A stretch of 64,000 bases of DNA from Thalassovita sp. Lineage in GTDB: Bacteria; Pseudomonadota; Alphaproteobacteria; Rhodobacterales; Rhodobacteraceae. The notes below the pieces were generated by a model. That model saw only the letters and a program-made list of their open reading frames with translations. It was not told the origin of the DNA and made no database searches. Made by a program: the position numbers and the translations under genes. This document shows positions 50,481 through 58,173 of this stretch, piece after piece (within the stretch, counting starts at the first letter, position 1; the number at the start of each line of letters is the position of its first letter). The stretch is taken from NCBI GenBank assembly GCA_029212905.1, contig JARGPB010000013.1, forward strand, positions 34,459 through 98,458, given 5' to 3'.

Positions 50481-51335
50481 TCACTGGACGAAAGCATCCC
50501 GGTTCTGGGCAACGAAATCAGCAAATCGGCGGGCAGGGCGCCCCAGCACGTCGCTGACCGTGGTCTCGATACCGGCAAGGTAGCCCTTGGGCGCGATGGA
50601 CGCCAGTTCGACCATGGCCCCGGCGACCTCGTCCTGCATTCCGCCGGCGATCATGGACGCCTTGGTATCCTCGGCCGACAGGGGCGCGCAGGTGACATTT
50701 CGCCCTGTCACCTCGGACAGAAGGGCCGCGATATCATCTCCGGTCAGCGCTTCGGGCCCGGTCAGACCAAGACCCTTGCCTGCGTAACCCGGAGCGGTCA
50801 GCGCCTCGGCGGCGACATCCGCGATGTCGCGGGCGTCGATCCAGGCAACGGGGCCGCCCAGATCATCGTAGTACACCGCATTCTTCGCAATGCTGCCGGC
50901 CTGCCAGAGCAGGTTCTGCATGAAATAGGTCGGCTGAACGAAGGTCCAGTCAAGGCCGCTTTGCTTCAAGAGTTCCTGGGTGTCGGAATGCCATTTGCCA
51001 AAGGTCAGCCCCGCCTTGGGTGACGCACCCAGCCCGGTGGCCACAACGACATGGCGCACCCCCGCGACCTTGGCCGCCTCGATCACGTTCGCCTTCCATT
51101 GGCGCATGTCCAGATGGGCAGGCGTGACCAGGTATATCTTTTCTGCCCTGTCACAGGCCCGCGCCAGCGCGGCGGGATCGGTGAAATCCGCGGCGACCGC
51201 CTCGCATCCCTTGGCCTTGAGCGTGCCAACCTTTGCCGGGTCACTGGTGACAGCGCGCACGGTAGCGCCCTTTGCCAGAAGCGTGTCGACAAGAGGCGCG
51301 CCGGTGGTGCCCGTGGCTCCGAATACAGTGATCAT
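50481..51335 (-). CDS. NmrA-like NAD(P)-binding protein (quinone oxidoreductase 2-like atypical SDR)
   Basis: 284 residues. The N-terminal ITVFGATGTTGAPLVDTLLAKGATVRAVTSDPAKVGTLKAKG gives the GxxGxxG dinucleotide loop, and AADFTDPAALARACDRAEKIYLVTP follows, as in NmrA/QorB-type atypical SDRs. There is no YxxxK pair in the usual place, which is normal for this family. It may reduce quinones or enones with NADPH, or sense the nucleotide. Its ATG overlaps the ligase stop by four bases, so it is co-transcribed with the ligase. Confidence 0.87.
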   Translation of the reverse strand: MITVFGATGTTGAPLVDTLLAKGATVRAVTSDPAKVGTLKAKGCEAVAADFTDPAALARACDRAEKIYLVTPAHLDMRQWKANVIEAAKVAGVRHVVVATGLGASPKAGLTFGKWHSDTQELLKQSGLDWTFVQPTYFMQNLLWQAGSIAKNAVYYDDLGGPVAWIDARDIADVAAEALTAPGYAGKGLGLTGPEALTGDDIAALLSEVTGRNVTCAPLSAEDTKASMIAGGMQDEVAGAMVELASIAPKGYLAGIETTVSDVLGRPARRFADFVAQNRDAFVQ

Positions 51336-53269
51336 GGCTTTTCCTTTTGCAGGTCTGCGATGGGTTGAATGGTTTCAGGGTTGCTGATCGACGACAGATC
51401 GCCTGGATCTTCGCCGAGGAAGGCGGCGCGCACGACCCGGCGCATGGTTTTCATACTACGCGTCTTTGGCAGCGCCTCGACAAAGTGGATCTCGCGCGGG
51501 CGGAAGGGTTTCGAGACGATCTCTCCGACCCGATCCTTGAGCCGGTCCACGAGGTCCGCGTCCAGCGACACATCCGGTGCCGCCACGCAGACGCAGACGA
51601 CGGCCACACCCTTGATGTCGTCAGGTGCCGCGATGGCGGCGGCATCCACCACCTCTCCGCTCTCGGTCAGGGCCGCCTCGATCTCGGGCGGGCCGATCCG
51701 TTTACCGGCGATGTTCAGCGTGTCGTCAGACCGGCCCAGGATAAACCATGTCCCGTCCGGATCGTAGCGCACCCAGTCGCCGTGCCGCCAGAGGCCGGGG
51801 AAGGTGGACCAGTAGGTTTCAAGGTAGCGATCGCGGTCGCCCCAAATGGCCGGGGTCAGCCCCAGAGGCGGCTGGGTAACGACCAGTTCGCCCACCTCGC
51901 CCGGCGCGGCTTCGCTGCCGTCCTCGCGCAGCACTTTCGCGCCGACCCCCAGGGCCTGGGCGGAAAATCCGCCGGGCTTGATTTCGTGCAGCACGGTCGA
52001 TGTCAGAATAGCACCGAACAACTCGGTCCCGCCCGAGATGTTCAGCGGCACCGCGCGGCGGCGGCAGATATGATCGAGCTGCCAGAGCCAGGCATCCTCG
52101 GTCCAGGGCTCGCCGGTCGAGGCGACGATGCGCAGGGACGACAAGTCGTAGCCCGACAAAGCTTCAGTATCCTGCGTCATGAACTGCCGTACCAGGGTTG
52201 GCGCCACGCCGAGATGCGTGACCTTCATCTCGGACGCAAGGCGCAAAAGTCTGAACGAATCGCCGGGCATCGATGGTGCGCCTTCAGCAAGCACCAGCGT
52301 TGAACCCGACAGCAGCACCGACAAAAGGGTGAGCGGTCCCATGACCCATCCCATGTCGGTCATCCACAGGTGCCGGTCATCCTGTTTCATGTCGAGACAA
52401 AGCAGGAAATCAGCCGTGGCCTTGGCCTGCACCCCCAAATGGGTATGCACGACGCCTTTGGGCCGCCCGGTGGTGCCCGATGTATAGGCGATAAGGAAGG
52501 GATCTTCGGCCTTGACGGGAACAGCGGCGAAATCCGGACTGGCGGGGCCCACGGTTTCGGTCCAGTCGAGATCGCGGGTCGGATCGGCCACCGCGCCGCC
52601 GAACCGTCGCAGGCTGACCACGGTGTGCACCGATGGCACGTCGGTCAAAGCCTGGGCGAGGCTCGCCTCCATCCAGACCGGCTTGCCTCGCCGGGGTGTG
52701 GCATCCGCTGTCAGCACCGCCACGGCATCCGCGTCGTTCAGGCGCGATACGATGGCATGAGGCGCAAAACCGGAAAACAGCGGCACCGCAACCGCGCCCA
52801 GCCGGGCAATCCCCAGAAGCGCGGCCTCGATTTCGGGGATCATCGGCATATAGATGCCCACCGCCTGACCGGGCCTTACACCGCGCGTGGCAAGGGCCGA
52901 GGCAACGCGGGAGGCTTCGGCGGTAAGGTCGGAATAGGTCCAGCGGCGGCGGCTTCCGTCTTCGCCGACCCAGTCGATTGCGACCTTGTCGCCCAAGCCA
53001 TCGGCAATTCGGGCGTCAAGACAGGTTTCCGTCAGATTCAAAGTACTCCCGACGGCCCACCGGATCGATTCGGGCCCTTCGGAGATATCTCGCAACCGGC
53101 TGTAGGGCCGCGCGAACCGTATCCCGGCATGGTCAATGATCTGGCCCCAGAACCAGTCTGGGTCTTCATTAGAACGGCGGACGAGTTCCTCGTAACTGTC
53201 AATGCCGCAGCCCTTCAGAAATGAGGTCAGCGTGCTTGTCCGCTGGATGTCAGAGCCTGGCTGAAACAT
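51332..53269 (-). CDS. Acetyl/acetoacetyl-CoA synthetase-like ligase (AMP-forming)
   Basis: 645 residues, acetyl-CoA-synthetase-like ANL protein. An N-terminal extension (PDWFWGQIIDHAGIRFARPYSRL) precedes the P-loop IAYTSGTTGRPKGVVHTH; further on are GDWVRYDPDGTWFILGRSDDTLNIAGKRIGPPEIE and the C-terminal KTRSMKTMRRVVR. The last block has Met where acetyl-CoA synthetases have Gly (TRSGK), next to the catalytic lysine. It activates a short acid such as acetate, propionate or acetoacetate; acetoacetate would be a product of the HMG-CoA-lyase-like enzyme, but this is inference. ATG 53269 with AAAGG upstream. Confidence 0.88.
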   Translation of the reverse strand: MFQPGSDIQRTSTLTSFLKGCGIDSYEELVRRSNEDPDWFWGQIIDHAGIRFARPYSRLRDISEGPESIRWAVGSTLNLTETCLDARIADGLGDKVAIDWVGEDGSRRRWTYSDLTAEASRVASALATRGVRPGQAVGIYMPMIPEIEAALLGIARLGAVAVPLFSGFAPHAIVSRLNDADAVAVLTADATPRRGKPVWMEASLAQALTDVPSVHTVVSLRRFGGAVADPTRDLDWTETVGPASPDFAAVPVKAEDPFLIAYTSGTTGRPKGVVHTHLGVQAKATADFLLCLDMKQDDRHLWMTDMGWVMGPLTLLSVLLSGSTLVLAEGAPSMPGDSFRLLRLASEMKVTHLGVAPTLVRQFMTQDTEALSGYDLSSLRIVASTGEPWTEDAWLWQLDHICRRRAVPLNISGGTELFGAILTSTVLHEIKPGGFSAQALGVGAKVLREDGSEAAPGEVGELVVTQPPLGLTPAIWGDRDRYLETYWSTFPGLWRHGDWVRYDPDGTWFILGRSDDTLNIAGKRIGPPEIEAALTESGEVVDAAAIAAPDDIKGVAVVCVCVAAPDVSLDADLVDRLKDRVGEIVSKPFRPREIHFVEALPKTRSMKTMRRVVRAAFLGEDPGDLSSISNPETIQPIADLQKEKP

Positions 53270-53288
53270 TCGCAACCTTTGTAGAATG

Positions 53289-53314
53289 AAAAGGGCCGCA
53301 CATAAGGCGCGGCC
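53289..53314 (-). terminator. Probable terminator behind the SDR gene at 53382
   Basis: Read on the minus strand, GGCCGC (53314-53309) pairs with GCGGCC (53299-53294) across nine bases, followed by CTTTT (53293-53289). A second hairpin (53348-53355 with 53364-53371) stands just behind the SDR stop. The SDR transcript therefore probably ends here, and the ligase at 53269 may have its own promoter or receive read-through. Confidence 0.6.
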
Positions 53315-53381
53315 AGTCGGGGAGGTAACTCTTGGCACGGTTTGGCAGCAGCGCCTTGAGTCCGGCGCTGCCGCCAGCGTT

Positions 53382-54143
53382 TTAACCGTGCATGGACAGG
53401 CCGCCCGAAACCGAAATCACCTGGCCGGTAATGAACCCTGCGTCGTCCGACGACAGGAAGCAGATGATGCCAGGGTAATCCGTCGGCTGCGCAAGACGCT
53501 TCATCGGAATCGCCCGCTTGAGACCTTCGGCGATCTTTTGACCGGCCTCGCCTTCGGCAACCTGAGCGAACAGAGGCGTATCGGTCGGGCCGGGGGCGAC
53601 CGCATTCAATTGAATACCTTTACGCGCCAGTTCGCGCGCTACGGTTTTGGTGAACGAGATGATGCCACCCTTGCAGGCAGAATACACGGCTTCGCCGGAT
53701 GATCCGACGCGTCCGGCGTCGGACGCGATGTTGACCACACGGCCGCCGCCGTTCTTGACCATGCCCGGAAGCACCGCGTGATGCATATTCAGCGGACCGT
53801 AAAGATTGATGTCGATGACCTTCTTCCAAAGGTCGGGATCGGTGTCGAGGAACGGTTTGATCACGTCCCAGCCCGCGTTGTTCACCAGCACATCAATCGG
53901 TCCGCCGGATTCGAACTCGGCAACGGCGCTGTCGACCTGGGCACGATCGGAAATATCCACCTGAAATGCCGTCGCTTTTCCGCCGGATTCAGTGATTAGT
54001 TTGGCGGTTTCATCCGCTCCGGCTTTGTTCAGATCGAAAACGGCGACTTCGGCACCCTCCGCGCCGAACCGTTCGCAAACCGCTCGGCCAATGCCGCTCC
54101 CACCGCCGGTCACAACGACCCGTTTTCCACTCAACCCTCGCAT
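53382..54143 (-). CDS. BadH-like SDR (2-hydroxycyclohexanecarboxyl-CoA dehydrogenase-like)
   Basis: 253 residues, classical SDR: TGGGSGIG (12-19), FDLNKAG after the second strand (NAD preference), NNAGWDVIKPF, Ser141, and YSACK with Tyr154/Lys158. The string NIASDAGRVGSSGEAVYSACKGG and the ending GFITGQVISVSGGLSMHG match from memory the pattern of BadH, the 2-hydroxycyclohexanecarboxyl-CoA dehydrogenase of alicyclic acid degradation. A related cyclic or branched hydroxyacyl-CoA is a reasonable substrate. AGGAGG is upstream of ATG. It is divergent from the regulator gene and behind operator copy 6. Confidence 0.9.
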   Translation of the reverse strand: MRGLSGKRVVVTGGGSGIGRAVCERFGAEGAEVAVFDLNKAGADETAKLITESGGKATAFQVDISDRAQVDSAVAEFESGGPIDVLVNNAGWDVIKPFLDTDPDLWKKVIDINLYGPLNMHHAVLPGMVKNGGGRVVNIASDAGRVGSSGEAVYSACKGGIISFTKTVARELARKGIQLNAVAPGPTDTPLFAQVAEGEAGQKIAEGLKRAIPMKRLAQPTDYPGIICFLSSDDAGFITGQVISVSGGLSMHG

Positions 54144-54205
54144 GTGGAGGTCCTCCTCTTCCGTTGCACCTTGAAAAGAGCTTGATTCGACACTCTCTCC
54201 GATGC

Positions 54206-54233
54206 ATTCTAACAGTTGTTAGATTTATTGCAA
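54206..54233. promoter_or_regulatory. Operator copy 6 between the SDR and the TetR regulator gene
   Basis: TCTAACAGTTGTTAGA at 54208-54223. On the minus strand TTGCAA (54233-54228), 16 bases and TAGAAT (54211-54206) form a promoter for the SDR. On the plus strand TAGATT at 54220-54225 is a possible -10 for the regulator gene, with no clear -35. Its position 45 bases before the regulator start indicates autoregulation. Confidence 0.86.
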
Positions 54234-54268
54234 TGGACAGCCTCATCTACGACAAGTATCGATAATGG

Positions 54269-55600
54269 ATGGCACGACAGATTGAAGATACCAGGATAGT
54301 GAATGACGATCTAAGCAAGTCGGAGAGGACCCGCGAAGCCATACTCGCTGCGGCCGCGCGACTTTTTCGGTATGAAGGCTATCACGCAACGACTATGCGC
54401 GACATCGCGCAGGAAGCTGGCATTGAGGCCGGCAGCATTTATTATCATTTTCAATCCAAGGACCAGATTCTGAGCGAAGTTCTCGATTTTGGCGTCCGTC
54501 AACTATATGAGGCGGTCAGTGAAATCGTTCGGTCGGCACCGACAAGTTCGGAGGATTTTCGCAAGACTTTCGGACTGCTGATTGAAACACACCTTACCTA
54601 CCTATTGACCGACAGCGACTTTACGTCAGCCAATATTCGGAACTATCCGATGTTGTCGGACGAAACACGCGCCCCGCATCGCGAATTGCGTGCATCATAT
54701 GCGGGTGTCTGGGGCAAATTCCTGAATGACGCCAAACGCGCCGGCCACCTTCGAAGCGACATATCCACTGCTGTGATCCGCCAGTTCATCCTAAGTGCCA
54801 TGAACTGGACCGTAGAATGGTACGATGTCGACAAGTATCCGGTGCGCATCCTCGCGGAACGAATGAGTAAGCTGATACTTGACGGAATGTGTCCACATCG
54901 CAAGGCGGATACCGAAGGCTTGAAGCTGTGCCCCGCCACTCCCGCCAAAACCCCGGATCCCGACAGCAAGGCGGCTAAGACCCGTGCAGAAATTCTAAAG
55001 GCCGCAGCGCGCTTTCTGAGGGACAATGGCTACAAGGCGACCACGCTGAGAAAGATCGCGGAAGAAGCGGACATGAAAGCGGGCAGCGTCTATTACCATT
55101 TCAACTCCAAAGAAGCGATCGTTGACGAAGTTCTAAACGCCGGACTGAGGGACTTGCTATCAGGTGTCGAAGCCGCCGTTCGGAAATTCGATGCCCCGTA
55201 CGATCATCACGCCAAGATCGCGACTGCAATCTGGGCGCACCTGGATTTCCTCTTCAAGGCAAGCGAATTCACCTCGGCGAATATCAGAAGCTATGGAATG
55301 CTCCCCAATCATTTCAGGGAGAGGCACAGGGGTATTCGCCATGAGTATGGAAAACTCTGGGATCGGATACTCCTTGAAGCTCAGGACGACGGTGCCATAC
55401 GGTCGGATATCAAGATCGTCCCCTTGCGCCAGGTGATGTTGGGTGCCTTAAACTGGACGGTGGAATGGTTCGACCCGAACAAGGCAGGAGTGGAAGGATA
55501 TCTATCACTGCCTGAATTCTCCGGTATGCTCATCAAGCTTCTGCTGGAAGGAATTTGCAACCGGGAAACCGCCCCGTCCACAGGACAAGGCACGACCTGA
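54269..55600 (+). CDS. Tandem-duplicated TetR/AcrR-family transcriptional regulator
   Basis: 443 residues, about twice the usual TetR length. Two complete units follow each other. Unit 1 has its DNA-binding domain at about 19-66 (TREAILAAAARLF...TTMRDIAQEAGIEAGSIYYHFQSK) and ligand domain to about 210. After a 25-residue linker, unit 2 has its DNA-binding domain at about 236-283 (TRAEILKAAARFL...TTLRKIAEEADMKAGSVYYHFNSK) and a second ligand domain. The halves also match late in the ligand domains (DFTSANIRNY/EFTSANIRSY; NWTVEWYD/NWTVEWFD), so this is an internal duplication. One chain could bind a palindrome as a built-in dimer. Probable regulator of the seven operators in the window, including its own. 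The ATG at 54269 lacks a good Shine-Dalgarno site. Confidence 0.93.
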   Translation: MARQIEDTRIVNDDLSKSERTREAILAAAARLFRYEGYHATTMRDIAQEAGIEAGSIYYHFQSKDQILSEVLDFGVRQLYEAVSEIVRSAPTSSEDFRKTFGLLIETHLTYLLTDSDFTSANIRNYPMLSDETRAPHRELRASYAGVWGKFLNDAKRAGHLRSDISTAVIRQFILSAMNWTVEWYDVDKYPVRILAERMSKLILDGMCPHRKADTEGLKLCPATPAKTPDPDSKAAKTRAEILKAAARFLRDNGYKATTLRKIAEEADMKAGSVYYHFNSKEAIVDEVLNAGLRDLLSGVEAAVRKFDAPYDHHAKIATAIWAHLDFLFKASEFTSANIRSYGMLPNHFRERHRGIRHEYGKLWDRILLEAQDDGAIRSDIKIVPLRQVMLGALNWTVEWFDPNKAGVEGYLSLPEFSGMLIKLLLEGICNRETAPSTGQGTT

Positions 55601-55615
55601 AAGCAGTCGCAGTGG

Positions 55616-56017
55616 TCAGACCAGAAGGAAGTGATACAGCCCTTCCGCAACCGCCTTTTCCCGGTCCGTCTGCCAGGTGATCACGCTGACGCTCGCCATC
55701 CGCTTGCCCTTGCGCGTCACGTTGGCGCGGGCAAAAAGCGGGCCCTTCACGCCAGGTCGGAGGTAATCGACGGTCAGGTTAATCGGCTTGGCCGGGACAT
55801 CCGCGAAGTCGGGCTGTACCGCGATCGCGGCCGTGGCTTCCATGAAACTCGCGATGATTCCGCCATGGTAGTACTCCATGATCGGGTTACCGATATGGCG
55901 GTCATCAAAGGTCATTTCCGCCTCAGCATGAAGGTTGTCCAAGCTTCGGATCTCAAAATTGAGAAATCGGAAGAACGGCACCCTGGATACATTGGCATTG
56001 GCAGTTTGCACATCCAT
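55616..56017 (-). CDS. PaaI-family hot-dog thioesterase
   Basis: 133 residues, single hot-dog domain. GNPIMEYYHGGIIASFMEATAAIAV carries the GGxxAxxxxxxxG-like helix of PaaI thioesterases, and LTVDYLRPGVKGPLFARANVTRKGKRMASVSVITWQ forms the sheet. It would hydrolyse acyl-CoAs, for instance to free CoA from dead-end intermediates. The ATG at 56017 shares a base with the upstream stop (TGATG); a GTG at 56020 is an alternative start. It is paired with a second PaaI-type protein, possibly as a heteromer. Confidence 0.88.
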   Translation of the reverse strand: MDVQTANANVSRVPFFRFLNFEIRSLDNLHAEAEMTFDDRHIGNPIMEYYHGGIIASFMEATAAIAVQPDFADVPAKPINLTVDYLRPGVKGPLFARANVTRKGKRMASVSVITWQTDREKAVAEGLYHFLLV

Positions 56018-56499
56018 CACGAGGTTTTTCCTTTAGTCATCGCATCAAACAGGTCAGTGCCGCCGCGCGTCAAAGCAAACGAGGCGGTTCCACGGGCTAT
56101 TTCAGCATTCTCATGGCCCTCGAACCAGACGCTGCCGGAATTGAAGGCAATATGGCGGGTCTTCCGAAAACAATGCGCGCGAACGATGACATCCGCGCGC
56201 GAATAGGCGGGGCGCAGGTAATCAACTCTGAGGTCGAGAGTGGCCATGGTGCTGACGCCCTCGATTGCCACAAAGTTTGCCAGTCCGAAGACACTGTCCA
56301 GGAGAGCCGTCAGGATACCACCATGAAGCAGGGTCTGGTCCGCATCGACGCAAAAATCCGGATTAAACGGCATCCGAACCCGAACACCTTCGCTCGAAAC
56401 CTCTTCGATCTCAAGCGCCATATGCGTAATCAGGCCCTTGCCGCGCGCATTCCACATTTGCGCGATTTGCTCCATCTTCTTCTTGGTGATGTCAGACAT
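56017..56499 (-). CDS. PaaI-family hot-dog thioesterase
   Basis: 160 residues. ADQTLLHGGILTALLDSVFGLANFVAIEG is the PaaI active-site helix region with Asp near the acidic position, followed by TLDLRVDYLRPAYSRADVIVRAHCFRKTRHIAFNSGSVW. Acyl-CoA thioesterase activity is likely; the chain specificity is unknown. It overlaps the next thioesterase gene by one base and follows the crotonase gene by 12 bases. AAAGA precedes the ATG. Confidence 0.88.
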   Translation of the reverse strand: MSDITKKKMEQIAQMWNARGKGLITHMALEIEEVSSEGVRVRMPFNPDFCVDADQTLLHGGILTALLDSVFGLANFVAIEGVSTMATLDLRVDYLRPAYSRADVIVRAHCFRKTRHIAFNSGSVWFEGHENAEIARGTASFALTRGGTDLFDAMTKGKTS

Positions 56500-56511
56500 G
56501 CGATCTTTCCT

Positions 56512-57315
56512 TTAACGCCCAGTGAAGTTGGGTTTTCGTTTCTCGATGAAAGCAGCAACCGCCTCGTGGTGGTCTTCGGTCTGATGCATGAGTGCCTGAT
56601 AGGCCGCCGCGGAATTCAGGAAATCCGGTAGGTCCATCCGTTCGGCATTGCGCATCAGACGTTTGGCGACCCGCACCGCGCGCGGTGGTTTCGCTGCGAT
56701 GACGGCGGCCCGCTCGCGGGCCCGTTCCATCAATTTTTCATGGGGCACAAGTTCAAGCACCATGCCAAGCTCCAGCGCCTCTTCGGCCTCGACCATGCGC
56801 CCCGAGAAGGTCAGATCGGCGGCCATCTGGTGGCCCAGACGACGCAACAGGAACCAGCTGCCTGCATCGCCCGGAATGATCCCGAGATTCAGAAACACCT
56901 CGCCGAACTTTGCTTTCTCCGAGGCGATGCGCATGTCGCACATCATGGTCAGGTCGCACCCCGCGCCGACCGCGGGTCCGTTGACCGCGGCGATCGTCGG
57001 AACATCCAGGTTATAGAGCGCCTGTGGCAGGCGCTGCACCCCATCGACATAGCTCTGCGCCGCCGCAAGCGGCTCCTTGCGGAAGACGCTGTCGGGGTCG
57101 TTCATCTCCTTGATGTCGCCGCCGGCACAAAAGGCCGGGTCGGCGCCGGTCAGGATCATGACGCTGACTTGCGGGTCTGCCTGCACCTTGGCGAATGTGT
57201 CCAAAAGAGCGGCGATCATTTCATTACCGGTGATCGGGTTGCGACGCTCGGGATCGTTCAGCGTGACCGTGGCGATCCTGTCGGAAATGTCCAAAAGGAC
57301 GGGTTGCTTACTCAT
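56512..57315 (-). CDS. Enoyl-CoA hydratase/isomerase family protein
   Basis: 267 residues, crotonase fold: FCAGGDIKEMND, NGPAVGAGCDLTMMCDMRIASEKAKFGEVFLNLGIIPGDAGSWFLLRRLG. The first catalytic Glu is replaced by Asp (GAGCDLT) and the second region reads GEVFLNLG, which resembles PaaG-type isomerases/hydratases more than crotonase. ATG 57315 is chosen by ribosome-site spacing and lies inside the end of the upstream SDR gene (8-base overlap), so the two are translationally coupled. Confidence 0.88.
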   Translation of the reverse strand: MSKQPVLLDISDRIATVTLNDPERRNPITGNEMIAALLDTFAKVQADPQVSVMILTGADPAFCAGGDIKEMNDPDSVFRKEPLAAAQSYVDGVQRLPQALYNLDVPTIAAVNGPAVGAGCDLTMMCDMRIASEKAKFGEVFLNLGIIPGDAGSWFLLRRLGHQMAADLTFSGRMVEAEEALELGMVLELVPHEKLMERARERAAVIAAKPPRAVRVAKRLMRNAERMDLPDFLNSAAAYQALMHQTEDHHEAVAAFIEKRKPNFTGR

Positions 57316-58162
57316 TCTTTCCATCTCCGCGTTCGCGTTTTTCGAACATGTCGGGATTGATCATGTCGCGGGCATCGTGGCCCATATGCAGGGTTTCCCC
57401 ACCGTCCACATAGATATCTTCGCCGGTGATGAAATTCCCCAGATCGGACGCAAGGAAGATAATCGTCCCAGCGATGTCCTCGGCCATACCCATCCGGTTC
57501 AGGACCGAGCGGTTAAGCTCTTTCCATCGATCCGGTGAAATGGGGTAGCGGCCAAGCGCCTCGGTCTTGATCGTGCCCGGCGCGACACAGTTCAGACGGA
57601 TGCCATACTCGCCCCATTCGGCGGCCAGCGTCTTCATCATGCCGGTCACACCGGCGCGCGCGGCGACGGTGTGTGTAAAGCCGCTGAGCGCGGTGCGCGC
57701 CGAGATGGCGGTGACAAACACGACCGATCCACCGTTGTCATACATGAAGTGATCGGCGGCGGCGCGGGTCATCTGCCATGACCCGATCAGGTTGTTGCGG
57801 ATCACGGCTTCGAAGCCCTTGTTGGTGATATCGCGGGCGGCCGCGATATACTGGCCGCCGGCATTGTTCACCAGAACGTCGAGCTGTCCGTAGTGGTCCT
57901 TGATGCGTCCCATCGCGGCTTCGATACTGTCCTCGTCGCGGGTATCGCCGGGCACCACAAACGCCTCGCCCCCCGCAGCCCGGATCATCTCGGCGGTCTC
58001 CTCCAGCGGCTCTTCCCGGCGCGCAAACAGCGCAAGTCTGGCCCCGCAAGAGGCCATTTCAAGCGCCGTCGCCCGGCCCATACCTGATCCGGATCCCGTG
58101 ACCAGGGCAACCTGTCCCGCCATGAGGTCCGCTGCGTAACGTCTTGATTTTTCTTCGCTCAT
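57308..58162 (-). CDS. SDR of the 2,4-dienoyl-CoA reductase (DECR) type with altered active site
   Basis: 284 residues. VTGSGSGMG (21-29), RREEPLEETAE (arginines after strand 2, NADPH preference), NNAGGQYIAAARDI. The usual YxxxK pair is absent: the positions hold Thr165 and Arg169 in HTVAARAGVTGMMKTLAAEWG. That segment matches the layout of mammalian-type dienoyl-CoA reductases, which also lack canonical YxxxK, although those keep a lysine where this protein has Arg. It probably reduces an enoyl- or dienoyl-CoA with NADPH. GGGGG precedes the ATG. Confidence 0.87.
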   Translation of the reverse strand: MSEEKSRRYAADLMAGQVALVTGSGSGMGRATALEMASCGARLALFARREEPLEETAEMIRAAGGEAFVVPGDTRDEDSIEAAMGRIKDHYGQLDVLVNNAGGQYIAAARDITNKGFEAVIRNNLIGSWQMTRAAADHFMYDNGGSVVFVTAISARTALSGFTHTVAARAGVTGMMKTLAAEWGEYGIRLNCVAPGTIKTEALGRYPISPDRWKELNRSVLNRMGMAEDIAGTIIFLASDLGNFITGEDIYVDGGETLHMGHDARDMINPDMFEKRERGDGKNE

Positions 58163-58173
58163 GTTCAGCCCCC

